Shown here: positions 8,480 to 16,705 of the stretch, in pieces | Layout of the letters: every line of letters starts with the position of its first letter | Position numbering within the stretch: position 1 is the stretch's first letter | NCBI RefSeq assembly: GCF_014705615.1 | Contig: NZ_JACXJA010000036.1 | Span: 1 to 64,000, forward strand | From: Paenibacillus oceani | Lineage (GTDB): Bacteria; Bacillota; Bacilli; Paenibacillales; NBRC-103111 | DNA length: 64,000 nucleotides | Direction of reading: 5' to 3' | Translations under genes and position numbers: made by a program | The notes under the pieces: generated by a model | The model's database searches: none | The model's input: the letters and a program-made list of their open reading frames with translations, nothing else | Told to the model about the DNA's origin: nothing

Positions 8480-8950
8480 TCATTCCAGCAGCCTCTTCCG
8501 TTCCTTGTTGGCCCGGGCCAGCATGTCCTTGCTGTAAACCGTAACTTCCCCAGCGGATTCCGCATGAAGGACCGAATACACCGTGATCGTCTCCGGATCG
8601 GGGATCGCCGAGGAGAGCAAGCTCCACAGCTCGAAGTAATAACCTGGCTTGCCTTCGATCGCCAGTACAAAACCTTGATTCATCCTGTGACCGCTGAGCA
8701 CGTCAAACAGCGTTTTCTCGGAGATCTTCAGTTCAGACCCGTTCCACCGGTATGAAGCGGTGTTGGCCTCATTAAGCACCCGGTCTCCCTGAACGAGTGT
8801 ACGTCTGCCTTCCGCATCCGTCGTTCGTTCGGCTTTATACAAAGCGAACCGGATCTTATCCTTAGACGAGCCTCCGGCAACCGACATGCCGATCCACAAG
8901 ACAACCGCACTGCACGAGACCGCCAAGAAAGCGAAAATCCATCTTTTCAC
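8480..8950 (-). CDS. Membrane-anchored or secreted hypothetical protein
   Basis: A 156-residue protein starting at a GTG with GGAGG upstream. Residues 4-25 are a hydrophobic segment (WIFAFLAVSCSAVVLWIGMSV) that acts as signal or anchor. The rest is a small soluble domain with no motif I recognise, including GYYFELWSLLSSAIPDPETI near residue 102. It is transcribed toward the SGNH gene, separated by about 200 bases. Confidence 0.7.
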   Translation of the reverse strand: MKRWIFAFLAVSCSAVVLWIGMSVAGGSSKDKIRFALYKAERTTDAEGRRTLVQGDRVLNEANTASYRWNGSELKISEKTLFDVLSGHRMNQGFVLAIEGKPGYYFELWSLLSSAIPDPETITVYSVLHAESAGEVTVYSKDMLARANKERKRLLE

Positions 8951-9064
8951 TCGGTATCCTCCGGTTTGCGTAATGGATGCTTCGGACGAACTTACCCATC
9001 CATTTTATTCCACTCGGGACACTTTGTAAATGATGAAAAGGGTCAAAATCATTGCTCCCGCCGA

Positions 9065-9838
9065 TTAAGCGTTTTTACCAAAGACGACCCCTCCGTCGAT
9101 ATACAGCGGGGAGCCCATCATAAATTTCGATTCGTCGGAAGCGAGAAACAACGCGGCGTTCGCCACGTCGGCCGGTCTGCCCAGATCGCCGCTCAGCTGC
9201 CGCTTCTTCAGCGATTCGATCGCGGCTTCGGGGTCGTCGTAGGACGTCTTCAAATAGTTCTCGACGAACGGCGTCATAATCGTGCCGGGCAGCAGGGCGT
9301 TAATCCGGATGCCGTACGGGGCATAGTCGACCTGCATCGATTTCGTCAGCGACAGCACCGCTCCCTTGGTAGCGGCGTACGAAGCTCTGCGCGCCAGGCC
9401 GATCTCGGCGATGCAAGACGACATGTTGATGATTGAGCCGGACTTCTGCTCCATCATAGGAGGAAGCGCATACTTCGAAGCCAGGTAGACGCCCTTGATA
9501 TTGACGCTCATGACCCGGTCCCAGGCTTCCGGTTCGATTTCGTGCAGCATGCCGACGCCGCTTATGCCGGCGTTGTTGAACAATACGTCGATCCGGCCGT
9601 ACAACCGTATCGTCTCATCGATCATCCCCTTCGCGGAGGCAGGATCGGTGACGTCCGCGTGCAGCGATACAGCCTGTCCGCCCGCCGCTTCGATAAGTCC
9701 GGTCGTCTCCTTGGCTTTCTCGAGATCAATATCCGCGACGACGACGATCGCCTGCTCGCGGCCGAACAGCAGCGCCGTCTCCTGACCGATGCCGGAGCCC
9801 GCTCCGGTAATTACACATACTTTCTGATGCAGTCTCAT
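9065..9838 (-). CDS. SDR-family NAD(P)-dependent dehydrogenase (last gene of catabolic operon)
   Basis: A classical short-chain dehydrogenase of 257 residues. I start it at the ATG at 9838 because AAGGAG lies eight bases upstream; an earlier in-frame ATG has no ribosome site. Motifs: TGAGSGIGQ near residue 12, NNAG near 88, Ser in INMSSCIAE near 138, YAATK near 153, then NALLPGTIMTPF. The C-terminal LASDESKFMMGSPLYIDGG is typical of sugar-acid dehydrogenases of this fold, such as 2-keto-3-deoxy-fuconate 4-dehydrogenase. It lies 33 bases after rbsD in the same operon. I infer oxidation of a deoxysugar intermediate; the exact substrate is open. Confidence 0.88.
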   Translation of the reverse strand: MRLHQKVCVITGAGSGIGQETALLFGREQAIVVVADIDLEKAKETTGLIEAAGGQAVSLHADVTDPASAKGMIDETIRLYGRIDVLFNNAGISGVGMLHEIEPEAWDRVMSVNIKGVYLASKYALPPMMEQKSGSIINMSSCIAEIGLARRASYAATKGAVLSLTKSMQVDYAPYGIRINALLPGTIMTPFVENYLKTSYDDPEAAIESLKKRQLSGDLGRPADVANAALFLASDESKFMMGSPLYIDGGVVFGKNA

Positions 9839-9871
9839 CGTAAGTTCTCCTTCCGTTCCCATAAAAATGCG

Positions 9872-10258
9872 TTATCCCGATACAAGAATAATATTCGCGT
9901 ACGGCGTGCAATCTCCTGTCCGGATCACCGCACGGGATTCGGGACATAGCCGTTTAAAGGTAACATGGGGTACGGCCATCATCGCAATCTGCGGAAATTG
10001 CCGCTTCAGCAGCTCGTAACGTTCCGGACTCGCCTCGATCATCTCTTCCGTGACGATGATCCGATCGATCACGAACTCTTTGTCCACGGCCGTCAACACA
10101 TCCACAACCGTCGGGATATCGTCGACCAGCGCCAGATCGAGGCGCTCCGGCCCCGGGGGGACGGGGAAGCCGCGGTCGCATACCGTAAGCATGTCGGTAT
10201 GACCGGTCTCCGCCAATATGCGGCTAAGCACGGGGTTTAAGATGCCGCCTCGTTTCAT
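9872..10258 (-). CDS. rbsD: D-ribose pyranase family protein (RbsD)
   Basis: A 128-residue RbsD/FucU-superfamily sugar mutarotase that interconverts pyranose and furanose forms of free sugars. The N-terminus MKRGGILNPVLSRILAETGH with TVCDRGFPVP and the C-terminus AVIRTGDCTPYANIIL match RbsD rather than FucU. The start overlaps the stop of the upstream small gene (TGATG), so translation is coupled. No ribose ABC transporter or ribokinase accompanies it. In this operon it more likely serves another sugar, such as the one handled by the neighbouring dehydrogenases. Confidence 0.92.
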   Translation of the reverse strand: MKRGGILNPVLSRILAETGHTDMLTVCDRGFPVPPGPERLDLALVDDIPTVVDVLTAVDKEFVIDRIIVTEEMIEASPERYELLKRQFPQIAMMAVPHVTFKRLCPESRAVIRTGDCTPYANIILVSG

Positions 10259-10476
10259 CACTTCCTCTCCCCTTCCGATACGGCCAAAACGTGGTTCCGC
10301 TGATCCAGCGTAATTTGTTCGCGTAAGGAAGGGAGCGGCCGCTTCAAATAAAACCGCTCCTTGCCATCCACAGCCGTCACCCCTACAAGCTCCCAGCCGT
10401 CCAAACCCAGCTCGTTCAGCTTGGCGCTTGTATCGGTATCGCAATATTCCCAGCGGAGCCATCCCGCCATCTTCAT
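10258..10476 (-). CDS. DUF4177-like small protein
   Basis: A 72-residue protein with the DUF4177 pattern: WLRWEYCDTD near residue 6, LNELGLDGWELVGV near 20, and RFYLKRPLP near 41. Its ATG overlaps the stop of the cyclase-family gene (ATGA) and its stop overlaps the rbsD start, so it is embedded in the operon. The function is unknown. The position between a hydrolase and a mutarotase suggests an accessory role in the same pathway. Confidence 0.75.
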   Translation of the reverse strand: MKMAGWLRWEYCDTDTSAKLNELGLDGWELVGVTAVDGKERFYLKRPLPSLREQITLDQRNHVLAVSEGERK

Positions 10477-11135
10477 TCCTCCATTCGGAACGCGACGACC
10501 CGGGCGGGCGCGCCACTGCTGTCCCTGATTTTGACCGGCATTGCGAATACGTGCCAGTTACCTGCCGCGAGCTCCGGTTCGTCCAATTGCAGTCCTTCCG
10601 CGACCCAAATATCCGCCCCGAGCAGCAGCCGATGCGTCTCCCGGTTCTCGTCCCCCGTGCCGCCGATGCTGAAATGATCAATGCCGACCCCGCGGACTTG
10701 ATGCCGGACCAGTAGACGGGCCGCCTCGTTCGAGACGTAAGGAGAGCCGAATACCCATTCCTTCGACCAGCTTCTTTTCTCTCCCCAACCTGTATACAGA
10801 AGCACAACGGTCTCCTCGTTCATCCGCTCCGTATACGGCTCCAGATCCGCCGCCGTAATCGGCTCTCCCGACTGCTTTCCGTTCAGCGGAATGAACAGCG
10901 CCGGGCCTTGAAACTCGTCAACCGGGTACTGGTCCAGCGTTTTGGAGAAATCGCCCAGATGCGCCGGCGCGTCCATATGCGTACCCGAGTGCAAGTTCAT
11001 CGTAAGTTTTTCCAGCGTCCAGCCGTCCCGCGCGCCGATTAGCAAGTACTCCAACTTCGGCGGCTCGAACTCGGGGAGAACCGGGCTGTTATGGTACAGC
11101 TCCTGCGACAAATCCACCATTTTACCGATTCGCAT
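10473..11135 (-). CDS. Cyclase-family metal-dependent hydrolase (kynurenine-formamidase-like fold)
   Basis: A 220-residue member of the cyclase/KynB family. It carries the metal-binding motif HSGTHMDAPAHLG near residue 48, preceded by DLSQELYHNSPVLPEFEPP, and a second conserved stretch RGVGIDHFSIG near 148. The ribosome site AAAGGAGG is clear. Members hydrolyse amides, lactones or related bonds. In a deoxysugar operon with no other lactonase this gene could open the sugar lactone; that is an inference from context only. Confidence 0.85.
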   Translation of the reverse strand: MRIGKMVDLSQELYHNSPVLPEFEPPKLEYLLIGARDGWTLEKLTMNLHSGTHMDAPAHLGDFSKTLDQYPVDEFQGPALFIPLNGKQSGEPITAADLEPYTERMNEETVVLLYTGWGEKRSWSKEWVFGSPYVSNEAARLLVRHQVRGVGIDHFSIGGTGDENRETHRLLLGADIWVAEGLQLDEPELAAGNWHVFAMPVKIRDSSGAPARVVAFRMEE

Positions 11136-11148
11136 AGCGCTGCCTCCT

Positions 11149-11943
11149 TTAACGGTCCATATGGTCGTCTGGCTGCGCAGCTTTTACGGTAAGACCGCCG
11201 TCCACCATCAGCAAATGCCCGTTCACCTGCATCGCTTCATCCGAGGCGAGGAAAACGACCGCATCGCCGATCTGTCTGGCCGTCCCGAGCCGTTTCATCG
11301 GATTCGCCTCCACCTCTTTACGCCGGATTTCCGGGTCGGCCAAAAAGTCGGTGCACATATCCGTGTCGACCGTGCTCGGCCCGACTGCATTAACGTTGAT
11401 GTTATACCGGCCAAGCTCGATAGCCATGCCTTTCGTCAACATGTGCGCCGCCGCTTTGGACGACTGGTAATGCGGAATGACCGGACTGGTCACCATCAGG
11501 CTGGCGGTCGACAGCACGTTGACGATTTTGCCGTAACGTCTCTCGGTCATACCGGCCGCCGCCCGCTGGGAGCACAAAAAGATCGATTTGACGTTCGTAT
11601 TATACGTGCGGTCCCACGTTTCTTCCTTGATTTTCAAAAACGGCTCGAACGGAGCGATCCCGGCGTTGTTGACCAAAATATCGACGTGCCCCAGCTCGTT
11701 CTCGATCTGATCGAACATGGCCTCCACCTGTTCCTTGACACCTACGTCCGCCCGGACGACCATCGCTTTGACGCCGAGCGTCTCGGCCTGCTCCTTCACC
11801 TTCTCGGCCAGTTCACGCGACCGTTCCGATGTATAATTCACAGCGACATTCGCGCCTTCCTCCGCCAGCCGGATGACGACCGCCTCGCCGATGCCGCGGC
11901 TTCCTCCCGTTACCAGCGCGACTTTGTTACTCAATCGTTTCAT
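11149..11943 (-). CDS. SDR-family dehydrogenase (3-oxoacyl-reductase-like, probable sugar dehydrogenase)
   Basis: A 264-residue classical SDR. Motifs: TGGSRGIGEA near residue 13, RADVGVKEQ near 64, NNAG near 92, Ser in LSTASLMVTS near 144, and YQSSKAA near 159. The C-terminal end LASDEAMQVNGHLLMVDGG is family-typical. Ribosome site GAGAGGAA. It sits between the UxaA-type large subunit and the cyclase-family hydrolase, so a role as the first dehydrogenase (free sugar to lactone) is plausible. Substrate is not provable from sequence. Confidence 0.88.
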   Translation of the reverse strand: MKRLSNKVALVTGGSRGIGEAVVIRLAEEGANVAVNYTSERSRELAEKVKEQAETLGVKAMVVRADVGVKEQVEAMFDQIENELGHVDILVNNAGIAPFEPFLKIKEETWDRTYNTNVKSIFLCSQRAAAGMTERRYGKIVNVLSTASLMVTSPVIPHYQSSKAAAHMLTKGMAIELGRYNINVNAVGPSTVDTDMCTDFLADPEIRRKEVEANPMKRLGTARQIGDAVVFLASDEAMQVNGHLLMVDGGLTVKAAQPDDHMDR

Positions 11944-11995
11944 TTGAACGCTTCCTCTCCGTTGTCTGGATACCCTGCCCGGTGCCGGCGTCAGC

Positions 11996-13162
11996 CTACA
12001 AGCTAGGACCGATCCGGTTAATGCTGAACTCGATATGTCCGAGAATTTCTGCCTTCGTCAGTTTCCCGTCGCTAATCTCGCGGATTTCCTGCCATATCCG
12101 TTCTCCCGCCTCTTCGAGCACAAGCGTGCCGCTTAACATATCGCTCACATCGACGTCCATATTGTCAGTCATCCGATCGTACATTTTTTTGTTGCCAGTA
12201 ATTTTAATGACCGGAATTACAGCCGACCCGGTCGGCGTTCCGCGGCCGGTCGTAAAGCAGACGATGTGCGCGCCGCCCGCCGCCATACCGGATACGCATT
12301 CGATATCGTTGCCGGGAGAATCCATAAAGTACAGGCCGCCCTGCGGAATCGTCTCGGCATACTCGATAACGCCTTCGATCGGCGCGGTGCCGCATTTGGA
12401 TATGCAGCCAAGCGACTTCTCCTCGATCGTCGACAGCCCACCGGCAATATTGCCCGGACTCGGGTTGCCGCCGCGCATATCGGCGCCCATCCGCTCCACT
12501 TCTTTCTCGAAACGGTCAACGATGTGATATAGCTTCTCCGACACGTCCGATGTCCGGCAGCGTCCGGCGAGTACATGCTCGGCGCCAATAATCTCCGTCG
12601 TTTCGCCGATGACGACCGTTCCGCCCTCCTGGATCAGGCTGTCAGCAGCCGCACCGAGCGCCGGATTGGAAGCCAGCCCCGACGTCGCGTCGGAGCCGCC
12701 GCACTTGACGCCGAGTTTCAGCTCGCTTAGCGGAATCGCCGTCTTCTCCATCTCATCCAGCTGCCCCCGCATACGCCGCGCCAGCTCGGTGCCGTGCTGG
12801 ATCGCCTTGACGGAGCCCCCCACAGATTGGATGTCGTACACTTCGACAGGTTTACCGGTAACCTTAATCGCTTCGGCCAACTCCACCGGATCGATCACTT
12901 CACAGCCGAGGCTGATAATGATGACGCCCCCGACATTCGGATTTTTGCCTGTGCCCGCCAGCACGTCGAACGTCCGCTGCTTATCCGCCCCGATCTGGCT
13001 GCAGCCGTGCTGATGCGGAATCGCCACCGTTTCCGGCACAAGCTGGGTAATGCGGCTGCACACTTGGTTGGCGCATATTACAGTTGGGATGATCAACAAA
13101 TGATTGCGAATACCGGCCTCTCCGTTCGGCCTGCGATATCCGAGAAATGTGTTTCCGCTCAT
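11996..13162 (-). CDS. UxaA-family sugar-acid dehydratase, large subunit
   Basis: A 388-residue protein equal to the C-terminal part of altronate/galactarate dehydratases and to SuyB of sulfolactate sulfo-lyase. Signatures: GYRRPNGEAGIRN near residue 8, HQHGCSQIG near 49, LGVKCGGSDATSG near 150, GNPSPGNIAGGLSTIEEK near 232 and FTTGRGTPTGSAVIPVIK near 297. Its ATG overlaps the stop of the SAF-domain small subunit (ATGA), showing a split two-gene enzyme. In Campylobacter jejuni a split UxaA pair of this kind belongs to the L-fucose cluster. Alternatives are altronate dehydratase or sulfolactate lyase. No uronate-pathway partners are in view. Confidence 0.9.
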   Translation of the reverse strand: MSGNTFLGYRRPNGEAGIRNHLLIIPTVICANQVCSRITQLVPETVAIPHQHGCSQIGADKQRTFDVLAGTGKNPNVGGVIIISLGCEVIDPVELAEAIKVTGKPVEVYDIQSVGGSVKAIQHGTELARRMRGQLDEMEKTAIPLSELKLGVKCGGSDATSGLASNPALGAAADSLIQEGGTVVIGETTEIIGAEHVLAGRCRTSDVSEKLYHIVDRFEKEVERMGADMRGGNPSPGNIAGGLSTIEEKSLGCISKCGTAPIEGVIEYAETIPQGGLYFMDSPGNDIECVSGMAAGGAHIVCFTTGRGTPTGSAVIPVIKITGNKKMYDRMTDNMDVDVSDMLSGTLVLEEAGERIWQEIREISDGKLTKAEILGHIEFSINRIGPSL

Positions 13163-13485
13163 ATCGATTCCGCTCCCTTCGCCTTGTCCCCGCGTCCGCG
13201 GATGCCTTCGAGATTGTGCACATGCACATGGGCGCCCTTCGGAATCGCTGTCGTCGCCTGTCCGATGACTTCGCCGTATTTGCGTACTTTCGCGCCTGCT
13301 TCGATATCCATTATCGCGATCTTATGACCAAACGGAATCGGCTCTGAAGCGGTAAGCGCTTCCTTTCCGCCCGGCACCATATAATAAAGCGTCTCTCCGG
13401 CTGTTATGTCCCTTATTGCGGTCGCCACATGATCCGAAGCGTCCATGACGAGCGCATCGGCTCCAGCCTGAATGTGTCCTGCCAT
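13159..13485 (-). CDS. UxaA-family dehydratase, small subunit (SAF domain)
   Basis: A 108-residue SAF-domain protein matching the N-terminal domain of UxaA and SuyA: VATAIRDITAGETL near residue 20, PIPFGHKIAIMDIEAGAKV near 49, and the histidine-rich KGAHVHVHNLEG near 83, which in the family contributes to the metal site. It is the first gene of the minus-strand catabolic operon. AAAGGA lies about ten bases before the ATG. It acts with the large subunit encoded by the overlapping next gene. Confidence 0.9.
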   Translation of the reverse strand: MAGHIQAGADALVMDASDHVATAIRDITAGETLYYMVPGGKEALTASEPIPFGHKIAIMDIEAGAKVRKYGEVIGQATTAIPKGAHVHVHNLEGIRGRGDKAKGAESI

Positions 13486-13515
13486 CGTCCCGACATCCTT
13501 TCGTTTTCAATTAAG

Positions 13516-13527
13516 TTTATCGATAAC
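13516..13527. promoter_or_regulatory. LacI-type operator O1
   Basis: TTTATCGATAAC, with the palindromic core TTATCGATAA typical of LacI-family sites (central CG). It lies directly downstream of the operon -10, where a bound repressor would block transcription. The same motif recurs at 13602. Confidence 0.7.
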
Positions 13528-13530
13528 CCC

Positions 13531-13559
13531 AATCTAACAAGGTTTTCACTTGCTGTCAA
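13531..13559 (-). promoter_or_regulatory. SigA-type promoter of the catabolic operon
   Basis: On the minus strand TTGACA (13559-13554) and TAGATT (13536-13531) are separated by exactly 17 bases. The predicted start of transcription falls in the operator at 13516-13527, about 40 bases before the first gene of the operon. Confidence 0.75.
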
Positions 13560-13601
13560 TCGTTTTGTTCCTGTACAATGTGAATAACCCAATCACACCG
13601 A

Positions 13602-13613
13602 TTTATCGGTAAC
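13602..13613. promoter_or_regulatory. LacI-type operator O2
   Basis: TTTATCGGTAAC, identical to O1 except at one position and 86 bases away. It lies 26 bases before the TTG start of the LacI-type regulator, so autoregulation or looping with O1 is likely. Confidence 0.65.
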
Positions 13614-13638
13614 TTCATGCTGCGAAGGAAGAGAACCG

Positions 13639-14649
13639 TTGGTCACCATATATGATATTGCCAAGCAAGCGAATGTGTCCGCCATGACCGTATCCAAAGT
13701 CATTAACAATACCGGTAAAATCAGCGAGAAAACCCGGAGCCGCATCAAAAAGATTATGGAAGAAATGAACTACGTGCCCAACTCGATGGCGCGCAGTCTC
13801 GTGCTGCAAGAAACGAAGATGCTGTCTCTGCTCATCCCGGACATCACGAATCCTTTCTTTACGACACTGGCCCGCGGCGCCGAGGATGCCGCCATGCGGC
13901 TCGGCTACAAGCTGCTGTTCGGCAACAGCGACGAAAGTCTGACGAAGGAAAAAGAATACGTTGACATGATTTTATCGACGCGGGTGGACGGCGTGCTGTT
14001 CTCCGCAGCTTCCGATCTGTCCGGTCCGCATCTGCAGACGCTCCGCCTGCACCGGATTCCGTTCGTTCTGCTCGACCGAGCCGTTCCCGGCCACGAATGC
14101 GACACCGTCACGGGCGACAGCCGGGAAGGAGCGCGCAAGCTCGTCGAGCATCTGATCTCGCTCGGCCACCGCCGCATCGCGCTCGTGAACGGCTCGCTGG
14201 CCGTATCGACCGCCAGAGACCGGCTGGCCGGATACAACGATGCATTGAAGCTTAACGATATTGCCGTCGACGACACACTGCTGCTGGAGTCGAACTACAA
14301 ACATTTCGAGGACGGACCGCTGCTGCGCTCAATGCTGGAGCTGCCCGATCCCCCGACCGCCGTGTTCGCGGGCAACAACTTCCTCGCCGTCGGCCTCATC
14401 CGCAAGCTGCTCGAGCTGGGTGTCCGGGTACCGGAGCAAATGTCCGTCGTCTGCTTCGACGACCTGGGAGCGTCGGTCATCGATCCATTTTTTACGGTCG
14501 CCTCGCAGCCCGCTTACCAGTTCGGGGCGATGGGCATCCAGCTTCTGGTCGACCGGATCAAGGGCGCGACTACGCCGGAATGGAAAAAAATCGTGCTGCC
14601 TTCCGAGCTCGTCGTCAGAAGCTCATCCGCCCCGCCGCCTGCCGAATAA
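13639..14649 (+). CDS. LacI-family transcriptional regulator
   Basis: A 336-residue LacI/GalR-type repressor, starting at TTG (13639) behind GGAAGAG. The N-terminal helix-turn-helix is clear (TIYDIAKQANVSAMTVSKVIN, with NYVPNSMARSL hinge at about 50). A periplasmic-binding-protein-like ligand domain follows: LSLLIPDITNPFF near 64, RIPFVLLDRAVPG near 139, GHRRIALVNG near 177 and VCFDDLGASVIDP near 272. It is divergent from the dehydratase operon, with two matching operators in the 150-base gap. It most probably represses that operon and itself until the sugar or a metabolite binds. Confidence 0.93.
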   Translation: MVTIYDIAKQANVSAMTVSKVINNTGKISEKTRSRIKKIMEEMNYVPNSMARSLVLQETKMLSLLIPDITNPFFTTLARGAEDAAMRLGYKLLFGNSDESLTKEKEYVDMILSTRVDGVLFSAASDLSGPHLQTLRLHRIPFVLLDRAVPGHECDTVTGDSREGARKLVEHLISLGHRRIALVNGSLAVSTARDRLAGYNDALKLNDIAVDDTLLLESNYKHFEDGPLLRSMLELPDPPTAVFAGNNFLAVGLIRKLLELGVRVPEQMSVVCFDDLGASVIDPFFTVASQPAYQFGAMGIQLLVDRIKGATTPEWKKIVLPSELVVRSSSAPPPAE

Positions 14650-14661
14650 GCAAGCAAGAAA

Positions 14662-14697
14662 GCCGTCCGGTATTGATTGATGCCGGGCGGTTCTTTG
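14662..14697 (+). terminator. Probable terminator after the LacI-type gene
   Basis: Stem CCGTCCGGTAT with ATGCCGGGCGG (11 pairs, two of them G-U), loop TGATTG, then TTCTTT. Lies 12 bases after the stop codon. Confidence 0.75.
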
Positions 14698-14890
14698 GCG
14701 TGCAAGCCTATCCGTTGATGCGTGGAAGCAAGGGATGGGTCCCTACGATCCAGCCGCCCGTGGATGAGGTGGTGTTGGGTACACGCACTCCGGCTTCAGA
14801 TCAGACCCGTAACTAGCTTTCTTCGAACTGACCTGTTCAGATGCGCCGAATACGTAAAAAGTAAGTACGGGCTCTTTCACAATTTAAGAG

Positions 14891-15096
14891 TCTCTGGCAT
14901 CCTCTATTTCCGGCCTTTTCGAGAAATTCATGCAAATAGAGGCGGTTTGTAATCCTTATTTCAATCAAACGGGTGGGATTGCGCCCTATTCGCCGATTTT
15001 TAGAGCCTCAAACCGCTCTTATTTCCCCAGCCAAGCGGTTATTGAACAAAATAAAGGCTGCAAACCGCTCTTATCCACTTTATCCGGCTCCTTCCC
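14891..15096. repeat. Dispersed intergenic repeat, copy B
   Basis: Best-preserved copy. It reads TCTCTGGCATCCTCTATTTC at 14891, AAATAGAGGCGGTTTGTAA near 14935, TCAAACCGCTCTTATTTCC near 15009 and CAAACCGCTCTTATCC near 15061. It fills most of the gap between the LacI-type gene (ending 14649) and the PstS-like gene, and its last bases run into that gene's 3' end. From 14700 to 14890 I see nothing else. Confidence 0.75.
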
Positions 15097-16561
15097 GAAT
15101 CGGGATAAAACCGCCTCTCTCGATCGCGTGGCCGCCCGCTTCGCTTTGGAGCCATTCCAGCATCCGGGACGCCGGGCTGTCCTGCGGCTCATCTTCGCGC
15201 GTAACCGCGTACAGGACGGCCGTATACGGGTACGTCCCCGCGCGGATCGTCTCCTTACTGGCCGCAACGCCGTTCACCGCGACAAACTTGACGCTCTCCC
15301 TCTTGTGCATCTCGCTGGCAAAATAATAAAACGAATAGCCGAGCGCATTTTTTGCGTTGGAGTAGGCCGCCACCGTATCGATCAGGCCGCCCATGCCGGT
15401 TATTTTGCGTTCTTTCGGCGCTTCCGCCAAATGGCCTCCTTGCATCACCTTGGACTCCATATACGTCTGGCTGCCGGAGTTCGGCTCCCGCTGATAAGCG
15501 ACGATCGCATCGTCCGCTCCCCCAACCTCGCTCCAATTTGCAGCTTGGCCCGCATAGATGTCGCGGATTTGCTGCACGGTCAGGCTGTCGACCGGATTGT
15601 CCCGGTGGACAAGGAAAATAAACGCATCCTTGCCGATCGGGGTTAGCTTCATCCGAACCCCTCTGGATTCGGCCAAACGGCGCTCCTCCTCCGAAGGACC
15701 GGCCGCGAGGATCAGGTCCGCTTTCTTGTCAATCAGATTCAGATAGGCGTTATGCGTCGTATGAAAATGAACGAACAGCTCTGTCTGCGGCCGGTTCATG
15801 CCGGTCAGCCGGTGGGCCAGTTCCCTCCCCAGCGGAATGGCGGCAGTCGCGCCGTCCACCTTCGGGTAGGTCTGAACGGTAAAGGGATACGTCCGCGGCA
15901 GCAGCAAACCAACCGCCAGTACGGCCGCAAGCACAGCCGGGACGGAGAGCAGCCCGAGGATCACCTTCCATAAGCCCGCCCGGTTCCGCTGCAAATAAAC
16001 GAGCAGGATAGCGCAGCACGCGGCGAATAGACCCGGAGCCGCTGCCGCGGCAAGTCCGATATATTTGACGGAAAAGGCAGGAACATAATGACGGATATGT
16101 TCGATCAGAGGCGACGCCCAATAAGCGTACACCCAATAGAGAAACCATTCGGAGCCCTCCATGCCGTCCATCGGCCCTTCGCTGATGCGATAAGCGGCGT
16201 ACCAGATGACCGGGCCCAGCAAAGTCATCGGTATCGTGCAGCCATATACAAACAGCGGTCTTCTTCGGCTAAAGGCTGCCAGCATCATACCGGCCGTACC
16301 GAACAACAGTGCTGCCGCAAATCCGTATATCAGCTTAAGCGACCATAAGCCCGTGTCGTTTAACCGGTCCGTTTCGATCCGGGAAAAGGCACCGTTTTCA
16401 ATGACGGCGGCCAGAAGTACAGTCAGCACGAAGTAAAAGATTCCGTATAAAATACTCATTCCCGCCGCATCCGCCAGCTTGCCCGCAAAACCTTCCCGCT
16501 TCCGGGGAGCCGGCGGCAGCGGCGCTACGGAACCTTTCTCCTCCACTGTTGTCATGGACAT
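15080..16561 (-). CDS. Membrane protein with C-terminal phosphate-binding-protein-like (PstS) domain
   Basis: A 493-residue protein with two parts. Residues about 30-235 hold five or six hydrophobic helices (for example SILYGIFYFVLTVLLAAVI near 36 and LLSVPAVLAAVLAVGLLLP near 214). Residues about 245-490 resemble a PstS-type solute-binding domain: YPKVDGATAAIPLGRELAHR near 246, RDNPVDSLTVQQIRDIYAG near 330, YQREPNSGSQTYMESKVM near 365, and NALGYSFYYFA near 409. It looks like a membrane-tethered ligand-binding protein rather than a free lipoprotein, and no pst permease or ATPase genes are adjacent. It may sense or capture an anion; the ligand is unknown. Confidence 0.8.
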   Translation of the reverse strand: MSMTTVEEKGSVAPLPPAPRKREGFAGKLADAAGMSILYGIFYFVLTVLLAAVIENGAFSRIETDRLNDTGLWSLKLIYGFAAALLFGTAGMMLAAFSRRRPLFVYGCTIPMTLLGPVIWYAAYRISEGPMDGMEGSEWFLYWVYAYWASPLIEHIRHYVPAFSVKYIGLAAAAAPGLFAACCAILLVYLQRNRAGLWKVILGLLSVPAVLAAVLAVGLLLPRTYPFTVQTYPKVDGATAAIPLGRELAHRLTGMNRPQTELFVHFHTTHNAYLNLIDKKADLILAAGPSEEERRLAESRGVRMKLTPIGKDAFIFLVHRDNPVDSLTVQQIRDIYAGQAANWSEVGGADDAIVAYQREPNSGSQTYMESKVMQGGHLAEAPKERKITGMGGLIDTVAAYSNAKNALGYSFYYFASEMHKRESVKFVAVNGVAASKETIRAGTYPYTAVLYAVTREDEPQDSPASRMLEWLQSEAGGHAIERGGFIPIREGAG

Positions 16562-16705
16562 CGCCCCATTTCTCAGCCTTAAGCGCTCAGTCTCTTCTCT
16601 ATGAAACTAAACTCTCTTATATTAGCCTCTTTCTTGCCGTTCAGGTCATCCATACAAGCTGCATCCGTTCGAAGACATACACTGTACGCAAAAGGAGGAG
16701 ATTAC

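Noticed and set aside
9872-10807. A 311-codon protein covering rbsD
   Set aside because: Only the last 128 codons are RbsD; the upstream part is antisense or out-of-frame to two well-supported genes.
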